Assembly: GCA_033961575.1 (NCBI GenBank)
Contig: CM066727.1
Coordinates: forward strand, 115,866,434-115,930,433
Length of the DNA stretch: 64,000 nucleotides
From: Aselliscus stoliczkanus
Taxonomy: Eukaryota > Chordata > Mammalia > Chiroptera > Hipposideridae
Reading direction: 5' to 3'
The notes under the pieces are model-generated. The model had not been told where the DNA came from and ran no database searches. It saw only the letters and a program-made list of their open reading frames with translations. Positions 58,301 through 64,000 of the stretch are shown here, piece by piece. Each line of letters opens with the position of its first letter. The stretch's first letter is position 1. The position numbers were made by a program, and so were the translations under genes.

Positions 58301-61083
58301 CATATGACTTTTACAATCAGGAAGAACATACTTATTCTTTAAAATAATCCTCACACAGCGAGAATCCTTAACACCCTATTGGATTTATGTCTGAGAATCG
58401 AAACTATCTACACCCACACAGCTTACTGATCACATCAACATGGCTCTATTATTCCACTGTCTTCATCAACACTTCACTATTCCAGGAAACTCTTTCTCAG
58501 AAAGATACACATTGAAAACAAAATAAGTTTATTATTCATTTCAGGAACATTCCAAGAGACATTTAAACAAAATCAAATTATTTAACTTTTTCATAGCATC
58601 AAATGACTGTCTACTCTCCAAGATTCTTTGGAGCCCTTGTCTTGCTGTGTCCACCAATCCGAAACTACTATACCATGATCCTTCCCGATCTTAAGCAATT
58701 TCATTAATCTTAATGAAAGACCCTGAAAATGCCTTTGCCTTTCTGAGATCTTCTAAGGCTCTGTCCAGGGGTGTCCCCCTTCCTATGGTCAGCAGGCATC
58801 ACAGCTCTGCCTCACCAGCAGATTGATTTGGTGGTATTTTCAGGCCTTTTATACCGAATATATCCAAAATATTGCATTTATTGAATGTCTTACGTGTCAG
58901 AGACTGAGCTAAGCACTTAACATATACCATTTCAGGGTATCTGCTAAATTAACTGTTAAAAAATAAACTGAGGCATAGTAAATATTTTAAGAGTTTAATG
59001 GAGCAAAATATGAGGTGTGATCAAACAATGTGGTGAATGCTTAAATTAAAAAAAATTATTACAGTAAAAGACACATTGCCATTAATACCCCTCAAAATAC
59101 TGCACCTAGCTTCCAACACACTTATCCCATTGTTCTTGCCACTTTTTGATGCAGCGCTGGACGTCTTCTTTTGTGAGTGTCTTTAGTTGTGCTGTCATGG
59201 CTGCCTCGATGTCCGAATCATTTTAACTTTCGGGAAGAGCCAGAAGTCACACAGTGCCAGATCTGGTGAATAAGGTGGATGAGGACACACCATGATGTTT
59301 TTATTTCATAGAAGTTGTTGTACCAGAAGCGATGAGTCACATGGAGCGTTGTCATGATGGAGGATGATTTATGGCACACTTTAAAACACACCTTCTCTCA
59401 ACTGTAGCTCACACCCGACTGACTGCAAGGAATAAGTTGAAGCTTGTCACATGCTGTTATTAAGGTTCGATGGTCTGCTTTCCATATTGAAGACCCCTGC
59501 CTTTCCGTAGGATGGCACTCAGCGGCAGCATTCACTGTATTTTGTGATCACAACAGAAAGGCTCTGTGTCACACATCGCTTCTGGTATGGCAATTTCTGT
59601 CCAATAAAAACATTACGGTGTCCTCATCCAACTTATTCACCGGATCTGGCACCATGCAACTTATGGCTCTTACCCAAAGTCAAAATGATTCAGGAAATCG
59701 AGGCAGCCACAACAGCTCAACTAAAGACACTCAGGAAAGAGGACTTCCAGCACAGCTTCAGAAAGTGGCAAGAATGATGGGATAAGTGTGTTCAAAGCAA
59801 GAGGGAGTATTTTGAGGGGGATTAATGGCAATGTGTCTTTTACTGTAATAATTATTTTTTAATTTAAACATTCACTATATTGTTGGATCACACTTTGTAG
59901 ATTCAAATCAGGCAGCATCGAATCTAGCAAACAAAAAGGAGCTCTGAGGAGCATACAAAATGAAAAACTTTTGTCGGCAGAAGAGAACCAGAACAAGGAA
60001 GTTACACCAGGCAAAAAAAAAGGGGTTGGTCATTATAAGGTTACTTTCCTTCAGGGGATGGCAGGGCCCTATCAGGCAGATGGCCTACCTAGTGCTGATC
60101 AGGTGATTCCTGGTTGACTGGTTTTAGAAATGAAGATTTCTGGGAGATCCAAAACTATAATTAAGACTCAGTTTGGTGACATAGGGCTTAGCATAAGCGA
60201 CTCCACTTTGGGAATACTGTCTTGTTTGTAACAAACCCCAGGTTAGAAATGATTGTCATTTTGTAGCTGGGGAAACAGACTGAATCAATAATAGTGGTGT
60301 GCCCAAGACCACACTGTTAGTACCTGTACAGCATACATCTGGCTGGCTGCAAAGCCTGTACTCTGAGGACTCTGCCTCTCCAAATTTAGTGAGACTCTAA
60401 TACAAAATACACATACTCCAGTGTCTGGCTCTTTTGGGCAGCTAACAGTATTCTGCTCCCAATTATTCTGAATATTGCCTCAAGTGGACAGATTCCACTC
60501 CTCTCGGAAGACCACACCCGGCGGGTACCCTGAGGGGAGTCGCTATAGAAACCATTCCCACCACATGCAGAGGCCCCAGGGCTCCTGTTTCTCTACCCAG
60601 GCCTGAGAATGGGAATCATGAAAGGCAAATGGGCTTCAGTGGAAAACAAGCAATTATTTCAGGCGTCACATTTCCCACAAGGCCCTGGTGCAATAAGTTA
60701 GCAGGGAAGAAAGAGCCCGACCCTTTGTACAATCGGTGGGAACACAAAGCTCATTGTTACGTTTATACATCTTCTATTCAGATGCCATGTGGTACGGACT
60801 CCATGCCAACCCGCAGGCTGGATTCTTTTCTTTCCCCTTAGTAGCAAATGTACATATTTGCTTTAAAGTAGGCAGAATTTGCCCATGGGTGGTCTTTGAT
60901 TTGGAAGAAATCAACCTCAGAGTCGTGACTCATAAAAAGCAAAAGTGGCTTGACTCATTCAGTGCTGTGGAGGAGTATGTGTGTGCAGAATTCACTTACC
61001 CAGAAGAAGAAGTTGAAGACAAAGAGTAAGTACTTCAGGTAGACAATCAGCCAGTCATCCTGCTCGACCTTGTAATGGGCCAT
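18605..61083 (-). CDS. TSPAN11: TSPAN11 (tetraspanin-11), complete; join (minus) 61083-61000, 46519-46328, 27796-27722, 26887-26783, 24043-23885, 23514-23428, 18664-18605
   Basis: Seven in-phase exons give 253 codons, the length remembered for the human protein. Seen: N-terminal [13 protein letters not shown]1 about 19-43, small loop, TM2 about 61-83, TM3 about 93-115, large loop about 116-220, TM4 about 221-244 and a short basic tail. Loop cysteines are Cys155-156 (KCCG), 184-185 (SCCK), 192 and 208 (GGC); a sequon NSS lies at 159. All splice sites are GT-AG. TSPAN11 is a CD151-related tetraspanin that organises membrane partners; its specific ligands are poorly known. A probable 5' UTR segment (61084-61094) and a further upstream non-coding exon outside the window are implied. 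No disabling change is seen. It is convergent with TSPAN9. Confidence 0.96.
18735..18890 (+). mobile_element. MER5A-type hAT (Charlie) fossil, copy 1
   Basis: The order 'cagtggggcttctcacactg', 'cctgggaggggcccgagag', 'taacaagctccc' and 'gaacgctgtttgggaacta' follows the MER5A consensus, a non-autonomous hAT element. Confidence 0.75.
18891..19036 (+). mobile_element. MER5A-type hAT (Charlie) fossil, copy 2
   Basis: 'tttctcacactttaatgggc', 'gaatcacctggagg' and 'gagaagctcccagac' again follow MER5A in the same orientation, directly abutting copy 1. Confidence 0.75.
20282..20480. repeat. (AC)19 plus long alternating purine/pyrimidine CA/TG tract
   Basis: A perfect (AC)19 at 20282-20319 is followed, after about 55 bp, by about 100 bp of ACAC/GTGT/GCGC alternation (20376-20478). 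Confidence 0.95.
21965..22135. repeat. MIR/L2-class ancient repeat
   Basis: 'gtgaacacctgctgtccgct', 'ttgctaatcctcactagtca' and 'cattttacatataagga' match the dispersed ancient mammalian module. Confidence 0.6.
22300..22480 (+). repeat. MIR SINE, degraded
   Basis: 'agacctgggtgctggttcag', 'aagtcacttctctgggtctc' and 'ggataacattactcgcctgg' match MIR order. Confidence 0.65.
22985..23165. repeat. CA-rich degenerate microsatellite
   Basis: Interrupted CACA/ACAT repeats on the plus strand, with cacc and catg interruptions, cover about 180 bp. Confidence 0.9.
23428..23514 (-). CDS. TSPAN11: TSPAN11 exon: last loop cysteine and most of TM4
   Basis: Twenty-nine codons, [19 protein letters not shown] to GVACLQ. 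Acceptor cttacag, donor gtgagt. Confidence 0.96.
23885..24043 (-). CDS. TSPAN11: TSPAN11 exon: CCG motif and cysteine-rich part of the loop
   Basis: Fifty-three codons start [15 protein letters not shown] and contain VPDSCCK and [10 protein letters not shown] before YKVE. They hold five of the six loop cysteines and the NSS sequon. Acceptor ctctccag, donor gtgagc. Confidence 0.96.
25045..25190 (+). repeat. MIR SINE
   Basis: 'tttctgggcttcactttcat', 'cacctgtaaaatggagataa' and 'ctgtgaggactgagaggcgg' follow MIR. Confidence 0.75.
26005..26190 (+). mobile_element. Ancient MER DNA-transposon fragment
   Basis: 'gtagaactttctgtgatga', 'ctatctgtgctatccaat' and 'cacatgtggctagtggctgc' match a mammal-wide MER DNA element whose exact name I do not recall with confidence. 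Confidence 0.55.
26783..26887 (-). CDS. TSPAN11: TSPAN11 exon: first half of the large extracellular loop
   Basis: Thirty-five codons from [18 protein letters not shown] to SVDRLQQD. It carries no N-x-S/T sequon here, whereas I remember an NRT at the HLTQT position in human (memory, not verified). Donor is gtaagt. Confidence 0.95.
26888..27721 (-). other. TSPAN11: TSPAN11 intron between the TM3 exon and the loop exon
   Basis: 834 bp. No recognised gene or clear repeat; AT-rich near 27120-27190. Confidence 0.75.
27722..27796 (-). CDS. TSPAN11: TSPAN11 exon: third transmembrane segment
   Basis: Twenty-five codons, [16 protein letters not shown] to HVYYQR. It is the exact positional equivalent of the 25-codon TM3 exon of TSPAN9 at 288-362, which shows the shared gene structure. 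The acceptor is ctcctag and the donor gtgagt. Confidence 0.96.
28040..28350 (+). repeat. L2/MIR-class ancient repeat
   Basis: 'tatttattaaacacctacta', 'tatgccaggtatcataagt', 'gaacagataagtaagtgatt', then 'gaggcaacacctgcgtggca' match a long ancient module common in mammals. Confidence 0.6.
28558..28584. repeat. (CTG)9 trinucleotide repeat
   Basis: Nine perfect CTG units on the plus strand, so CAG in the TSPAN11 transcript. Purely intronic by the exon map. Confidence 0.95.
29965..30070 (+). repeat. MIR SINE fragment
   Basis: 'tgggtttgagtccaggctgc', 'accacttgctagctctggct' and 'gggtgaccactggcacctc' match the MIR core. Confidence 0.7.
30897..31357 (+). mobile_element. tRNA-headed SINE, copy 2 (best forward copy)
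   Basis: Head 'ggccgagtggcgcattggtt' with A-box-like and, at about 30950, B-box-like GTTCGGATCCC sequence. The body has internal repeats of a 'gtgagtggctggcagcc' motif (31079-31120). The tail carries two C-rich CTGTTCCCC modules, then CCAATAAAATCTTT and an A-rich end. Target duplications AAAACCTGGCTGGGG lie at 30882-30896 and 31358-31372. Confidence 0.93.
32183..32631 (-). mobile_element. tRNA-headed SINE, copy 3
   Basis: T run, then 'aaagattttattggggaatt', body and head complement ending 'ccactcggccggcc'. A short flanking repeat AGGACTTT lies on both sides (32175-32182 and 32632-32639). Confidence 0.92.
33063..33258 (+). mobile_element. MER20 (hAT-Charlie) fossil
   Basis: 'gttctcaaccc', 'ttgcccccaggggacatctg', 'gcaatgtctggagacat', 'ctgtcacaactggg' and 'ccaggacagccccctggc' follow the MER20 consensus. 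Confidence 0.85.
33654..34097 (-). mobile_element. tRNA-headed SINE, copy 4
   Basis: Same orientation and structure as copy 3, with a TTTTTATT-type tail. Flanking repeats GTTTTGAAcTAT (33642-33653) and GTTTTGAAtTAT (34098-34109) differ at one base. Confidence 0.92.
34434..34662 (-). mobile_element. 3' end of a second mariner-type element
   Basis: On the minus strand a short frame starting [13 protein letters not shown] and ending [13 protein letters not shown], stop at 34548-34550, resembles the C terminus of mariner-like transposases. It is followed by an AT-rich 3' UTR and an end reading CACAGTGTGCC next to a TA (34432-34433). The 5' part is missing. Confidence 0.7.
34800..34990. repeat. 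MIR-class ancient repeat
   Basis: 'agaggtaaagcagcttgtct', 'gaggtcacttggcaagaac' and 'gctggaactgaacccagtg' match the ancient module. Confidence 0.6.
38090..38235 (+). repeat. MIR SINE
   Basis: 'gtgtgaccctgggtgaatca' and 'ctcaccctctctgggccttc' are characteristic MIR core phrases. Confidence 0.75.
39193..39281 (-). mobile_element. tRNA-headed SINE, copy 5: internally deleted to about 90 bp
   Basis: Only the tRNA-like head ('ccactcggccagcc') and the adjacent 'gtgtcactagccctcatatg' segment remain, followed directly by a T-rich tail. Target duplications AAGGTTCGTTTT lie at 39181-39192 and 39282-39293, so the short form itself was mobilised. Confidence 0.85.
39677..39740. repeat. CA/TA microsatellite, left part
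   Basis: Imperfect ACAC/ATAC repeats run up to the mariner at 39741 and resume at 40307. Confidence 0.9.
39741..40306 (+). mobile_element. Internally deleted mariner (566 bp) with DD34D remnant
   Basis: Inverted ends CGAGGcCTGACAA and CGAGGtATGACAA are flanked by TA at 39739-39740 and 40307-40308. A plus-strand frame (39906-40097) holds HHDNAPAH and [17 protein letters not shown], with 34 residues between the two Asp residues. The N-terminal DNA-binding part and first Asp are deleted, so it is non-autonomous. Confidence 0.93.
40330..40371. repeat. (AC)21 microsatellite, right part
   Basis: A perfect AC run begins 22 bp after the mariner target TA; TATA/CGTA repeats lie between. Confidence 0.95.
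43905..44115 (+). repeat. MIR SINE
   Basis: 'gtggcacagcgtggtgggtc', 'gtgtgacctgcagcagattg', 'cttaacctttccgcacccca' and 'ggaacagcgcttggcacaca' follow MIR along nearly its whole length. Confidence 0.85.
45480..46010 (+). repeat. Probable ancient LINE 3' end (tentative)
   Basis: 'gattctgattcaaacaaac', 'tatttcatgatattaagga', 'gatgatattgtcatatta' and 'tacaccctaaaatatttgca' resemble an old LINE-1-type 3' UTR. The family assignment is from memory. Confidence 0.5.
46328..46519 (-). CDS. TSPAN11: TSPAN11 exon: TM1 end, small loop, TM2
   Basis: Sixty-four codons start [19 protein letters not shown], continue [18 protein letters not shown] and [12 protein letters not shown], and end DKSCLST. The acceptor is tcctgcag and the donor gtgagt. 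The exon lies in a locally CpG- and GC-rich stretch (about 46080-46540). Confidence 0.96.
49004..49145 (+). mobile_element. MER5A-type hAT fossil
   Basis: 'gcagtgtttctcagcctggc', 'cagtcacctggggagctctg', 'atgaatattttaagttccca' and 'ggttgagcaccacga' follow MER5A. Confidence 0.8.
52848..52918. repeat. GGAA/GAAGG purine-rich simple repeat
   Basis: About 70 bp of nearly pure A/G on the plus strand. Confidence 0.9.
54290..54480 (+). repeat. MIR SINE
   Basis: 'aaaagcaccagactttgagt', 'gagcctcagtcttatcatct' and 'acaaaatgggaataaagata' follow MIR. Confidence 0.8.
55043..55426 (-). mobile_element. MLT1-type (ERVL-MaLR) solo LTR, reverse orientation
   Basis: 'ttagtctgctgaggttgccc', 'ggtgacttaaacaacagaaa', 'gtcctcacatggcctttctc' and 'gggtcacaattcagtccaca' are the reverse complement of the MLT1 LTR. 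It is an old endogenous retrovirus-like LTR with no coding part. Confidence 0.8.
55763..55850 (+). repeat. L2/MIR 3' end
   Basis: 'cctagaacagtgcttggcac' followed by 'ttagtacgtgcttaataaac' is the common 3' end module. Confidence 0.7.
57817..58233 (+). mobile_element. MLT1-type (ERVL-MaLR) solo LTR, forward orientation
   Basis: 'gggttgaattatgtccca', 'gtgaccttatttggaaatta', 'gggcctaatgatgaaaaaaa', 'ctgttgttaaagtcacctgg' and 'ttatggcagccctaggaact' match an MLT1 LTR. Old; no coding part. Confidence 0.82.
59011..59897. mobile_element. Two mariner 3' halves in inverted (head-to-head) array
   Basis: Both ends are the same mariner 3' end, left GGTGTGATCAAACAAT and right complement AGTGTGATCCAACAAT, each next to a TA (59009-59010, 59898-59899). 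The left arm (59011 to about 59360) and the right arm (about 59540 to 59897) are inverted copies. In the plus direction the right arm reads [18 protein letters not shown]. The minus frame of the left arm reads the same region ([14 protein letters not shown]). Stops and frame changes break both arms. Confidence 0.85.
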
Positions 61084-61094
61084 GGTCGCTGGGC
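61000..61094 (-). CDS. TSPAN11: TSPAN11 first coding exon (ATG at 61083) with 11 nt of 5' UTR
   Basis: The minus-strand acceptor ctttgcag precedes 11 nt of leader and the ATG; the start context GCGACCATGG is close to the Kozak consensus. Twenty-eight codons run from [11 protein letters not shown] into TM1 ([11 protein letters not shown]). Donor gtaagt begins at 60999. Coding part: 61000-61083. Confidence 0.95.
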
Positions 61095-61624
61095 CTGCAA
61101 AGAAGACACGTGCTGGGTTGGAGGGTCCATGGAGAGCCACCTTGCCCTTCCCAGAGCAAAAGTGCTCTCCAAAGGGCTTACTAGCCTGTCTAGCCAGGTG
61201 GGTCTGAGGCTGTGGGTGTGCAACCTGGAGCAAAGAGCAGGGAATACAAAGGCTACTGACACAATGGAGGTGAGTTGGGCAGGATTTTCAAGACCTCTGG
61301 ATCTCAGTTTTGTCCTTTGACATAGGTCTAACTTACAAGTCTTCCTAAAGACTTTGCACTGGCCTCCTTGTGTTCTTATTTTCTTCCCATCTCATCAGGT
61401 GTGCAGGACAGAAGTTTACTTGTCCTACACACACACACGGCATACCTGCTTTGCACTGGAGCCCTGCACTCTGCATCATTTGAACAGGACCTCTGCATAC
61501 ATGGGTGAGGCATGAGCCCCAAACACTGTGTCTGTGCTGGAAAGGACCTTGACAATCGCCCAGCTCTCCCTGCACCTTGACTTTCCAAATGAGGAAGCAG
61601 GTCAGCAGGCCTGATGGGTTGGCA

Positions 61625-61857
61625 GGAAGAAGTACAAAAGCTCTGGAGTCGGACTCCCTGGGACCAAACCCACATCTGTCATAAGATGTGTGAGACTTAG
61701 GACAAGTTCTATTCCTCAGTGTCCTTATCTGTAAATGGGGATAATAATGATACCTACATTGCAGGGTTGTTTTAAAGATCAAATGGGATAATCTATGCGA
61801 GATGTTTAGCATAATCCAGGGCGCATAATAAGTACTCAATAAATGTTAGCTATTATT
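61625..61857 (+). repeat. Nearly complete MIR SINE
   Basis: From 'ctctggagtcggactccctg' through 'cttatctgtaaatggggata' and 'cattgcagggttgttttaaa' to 'agtactcaataaatgttagc', in consensus order. Confidence 0.9.
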
Positions 61858-63169
61858 ACTACATGTAGCAGGGATTAGAAACCATGACTTTAGTCCTAAA
61901 ACTCCTAGTCTTTGACCCAGAACCATGCTCCCTCTCCTTGCCTTGATGCCCACTCAGGTCTCTCTGGGAACTGTGACATCACTGGGTGACAAAGGTGGAG
62001 AAGGATCACTGTGCCTGGGAATCCCATTTGCTTCCCAGTAAGTCGGAACCACTGGTGTGGTGTCCTCTTCTCCTCGGGCTGTCTGGCCTCTGGAACATGT
62101 ACACACACTGCACACTCACAGCAGAGTGGCTCCTTAAGAAACCGTCCCCTTTAGGGCACCTCTTTTATTCTAGAACCATAAGCAGTGAGGCATTGCGTGG
62201 CTCATCTCCACCTCTTTCTCCCTCACTCCCCACCTCCAACCAGGCCTCCCCACCGTGGCCTGCTCCTTCTCCTGGGCTGGTGCTGGGTCCAGCCCAGACC
62301 AATTCCTCCTGAGCTACTGCTCTGCCTTTTACTTGAAGCTCATGGGCTCCGGGCACAGGGAGAGAGGAAGAGAGAAAAGAACGGGGACTGTCTTATTTGG
62401 GATTTCTATTTGCAGACCTTGAAGAAAGTAATTTAAGACTTTTAGTCTTTTCATTAAAAAAAGACAAAACCCATTTTTCTCCGATTTCGTCTGAGACTCA
62501 GGGTGGTGGACAAAAATTAAAAAAAGGAGGGGGAAAAAGCCTATAAAAATGGTGACAGATGGGTTCAGCCAGGTGACTGGAATGGGAGCTGTTATATGGT
62601 CATTCTGCAGGAGGCCCTGACAAGAGCTCCTCCAGGCCACATGAATTTCCTCCTAATGAGGGAACTGACTGTCTGGGGCCCAGCCTTCCAGTCCACACTC
62701 TCTCCTCCCTTGGCCAGCCCCTCCTCTTCCCTCCCAGTGCTGGACTCATGCCACAGGACCTTCTCTAGACCTGCAAACCGAGAGGTCAGGACCCTCTAAA
62801 GGAAAACTGTATTGTTTAAAAAAAGAGTTCAGGCACAAGACAGGATTTAACAAAAAGAAACACATTTCTAATGGTAAAATCCCACCCATTAGCAGTACAA
62901 GTGGTATAACCACAGAATGTCAGGATTAGGGGAAACCTTTGGGCTCACTTTAATTCAAACCTTTGCAGAAGGAATGAGGAAATTAACATGCCTGAGGTAA
63001 GACATACATTTTTTAAATGATCTCTCTGAAGTCACAGGCTAATTGGCGGTGGCAGTTTCCTATCCCCATTGTTTAGTGCTCTTTCCCTCACAGCACCCTT
63101 CCATTGTATGTGGGACCCTGTGCTGGGGGGTGGCAGAGGCCCCAAAGAAGTGTCAGTGCTAGCTTGGAA

Positions 63170-63430
63170 CCAGATGCCTGAATCAAAGCCAGCTTTATCA
63201 TTTCCCTGTGTGACCTTTGCCAAGTTACTTAATTTCAGTGCCACTAACATTTATTGAGCACTTATGTGTGGGACATAAGACGTGTTATATTGTTCCACCT
63301 TTCCAACAGTACTATGAAGTAGGGTTATTCCCATTTGGCAAGATAAGGAAATTGAGGTTTAGACAGGTCAAATAACCTGCCTCAAGTCATATAGCAACAA
63401 GTGGCAAGGCGAGGCTAGAATGAGGAGCTT
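63170..63430 (+). repeat. MIR-class ancient repeats
   Basis: 'gtgtgacctttgccaagtta', 'tttattgagcacttatgtgt' and 'gataaggaaattgaggttta' match the ancient modules, probably two adjacent pieces. Confidence 0.7.
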
Positions 63431-63664
63431 CTGACTTCACTCAAACTTTTACCTGCTGCGCAATGCTCTCAGGACCAGAGCTGCCAGGGGAGGGGCGGAG
63501 TGGAGGGACAGACACTGCGAGCTTCCCTAATATTTGCTTTCCTCTTAAGACTAGAATTTCTCAGTTTTAGAGACTTGGCCACTTGGAGCAGATGACACTT
63601 CCCAGCACCCCTTCCTGCTAGGTGTAGGCAAATGGCATGTAAGCAGAAGTGGCATCTGCAGCTT

Positions 63665-64000
63665 CTTCGAGGTATCTTTTTTTTTGGTGTGTTTCATATG
63701 TACTTGAAAATAATGTGATTCCTGTCATTGTAGGGTGCAGAATTCTCCATGTGTCAATTAGGTCAAAATTGTTAACTGTACTTTTCACACCTATATCCTT
63801 ACTGATTTTGTGTCTTCTTGTTTTATTGTCTGTTGAATAAGGTATATTACAGACTCCCACTATGACCAGGAATTTGCCTATCCTTCCTTAATTTTGTGCA
63901 CTTTTGCTTTATATCCTTTGCAACAACTTTATGGAGTGCATACAGATTTGGAATTGTGATATCATCCTGGTGAGTCGATGCCTTTGTCAGTAATAGATGT
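63665..64000 (-). mobile_element. L1 ORF2 fragment, antisense, cut by the window end
   Basis: The plus strand reads like the complement of an L1 ORF2 interior: 'catatgtacttgaaaataat', 'gtcaattaggtcaaaattgt', 'gactcccactatgaccagga' and 'ggagtgcatacagatttgga'. Diverged and not coding over long distance. Confidence 0.75.

Larger units (their letters stand above)
46520..60999 (-). other. TSPAN11: TSPAN11 intron between the first and second coding exons (14.5 kb)
   Basis: It holds MIR/L2-class pieces near 46585-46790, 47640-47880, 49960-50060, 54290-54480, 54900-55045, 55570-55850, 55900-56060 and 60215-60420. It also holds MER5A (49004-49145), two MLT1-type LTRs, an inverted mariner pair (59011-59897) and AT-rich sequence. 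No other gene was recognised. Confidence 0.75.
61095..64000 (-). other. TSPAN11: TSPAN11 5' intron, cut by the window edge
   Basis: A well-preserved MIR lies at 61625-61857, MIR-class sequence at 63170-63430 and an L1 piece at 63665-64000. No promoter or upstream exon was recognised. Confidence 0.75.

Overview
This is mammalian nuclear DNA. It has intron-interrupted genes with GT-AG splice sites, long 3' untranslated exons, and MIR, L2-like, MER and MLT1-type interspersed repeats. Two tetraspanin genes lie tail to tail. The first is the 3' part of TSPAN9 on the plus strand. The second is the complete coding region of TSPAN11 on the minus strand. Almost everything else is intron, 3' UTR, a short intergenic gap and transposon-derived sequence. 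I found no operon, CRISPR array, rRNA or functional tRNA gene.

Layout: TSPAN9 coding exons lie at 288-362, 1548-1649, 2387-2518, 2876-2959 and 6467-6538, followed by a long 3' UTR to a polyadenylation signal at 9763. The last TSPAN9 intron holds a mariner transposon (3941-5747), and an antisense NDUFA4 processed retrocopy is nested inside that transposon. The intergenic gap (about 9.8-15.7 kb) holds a MIR and one copy of a tRNA-headed SINE. TSPAN11 runs right to left: coding exons at 61000-61083, 46328-46519, 27722-27796, 26783-26887, 23885-24043, 23428-23514 and 18605-18664, then a 3' UTR to a polyadenylation signal at 15720-15715. These seven exons give exactly 253 codons, the length I remember for human TSPAN11. 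The TSPAN11 5' non-coding exon(s) and promoter, and the TSPAN9 promoter and first 85 codons, lie outside the window.

Organism: the TSPAN9-TSPAN11 neighbourhood is as I remember it in mouse, not in human, where TSPAN11 lies elsewhere on chromosome 12p. Lineage clues are remnants of at least four different mariner elements and five copies of a roughly 430-450 bp tRNA-headed SINE whose tail carries C-rich CTGTTCCCC modules and ends CCAATAAAATCTTT. That tail resembles SINEs I associate with horseshoe-bat-like bats, so a bat is my best guess, but this is inference from memory.

Function: both genes encode four-pass membrane organisers of tetraspanin-enriched microdomains, each with a six-cysteine large extracellular loop. 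Nothing in the window indicates that they act as one system beyond being paralogous neighbours. I do not see a new biological system. The points most worth a second look are the nested, intact NDUFA4 retrocopy, an inverted (fold-back) mariner pair at 59.0-59.9 kb, a mariner that split a CA/TA microsatellite, and the lineage-specific SINE with its internal repeats and a very short derivative.
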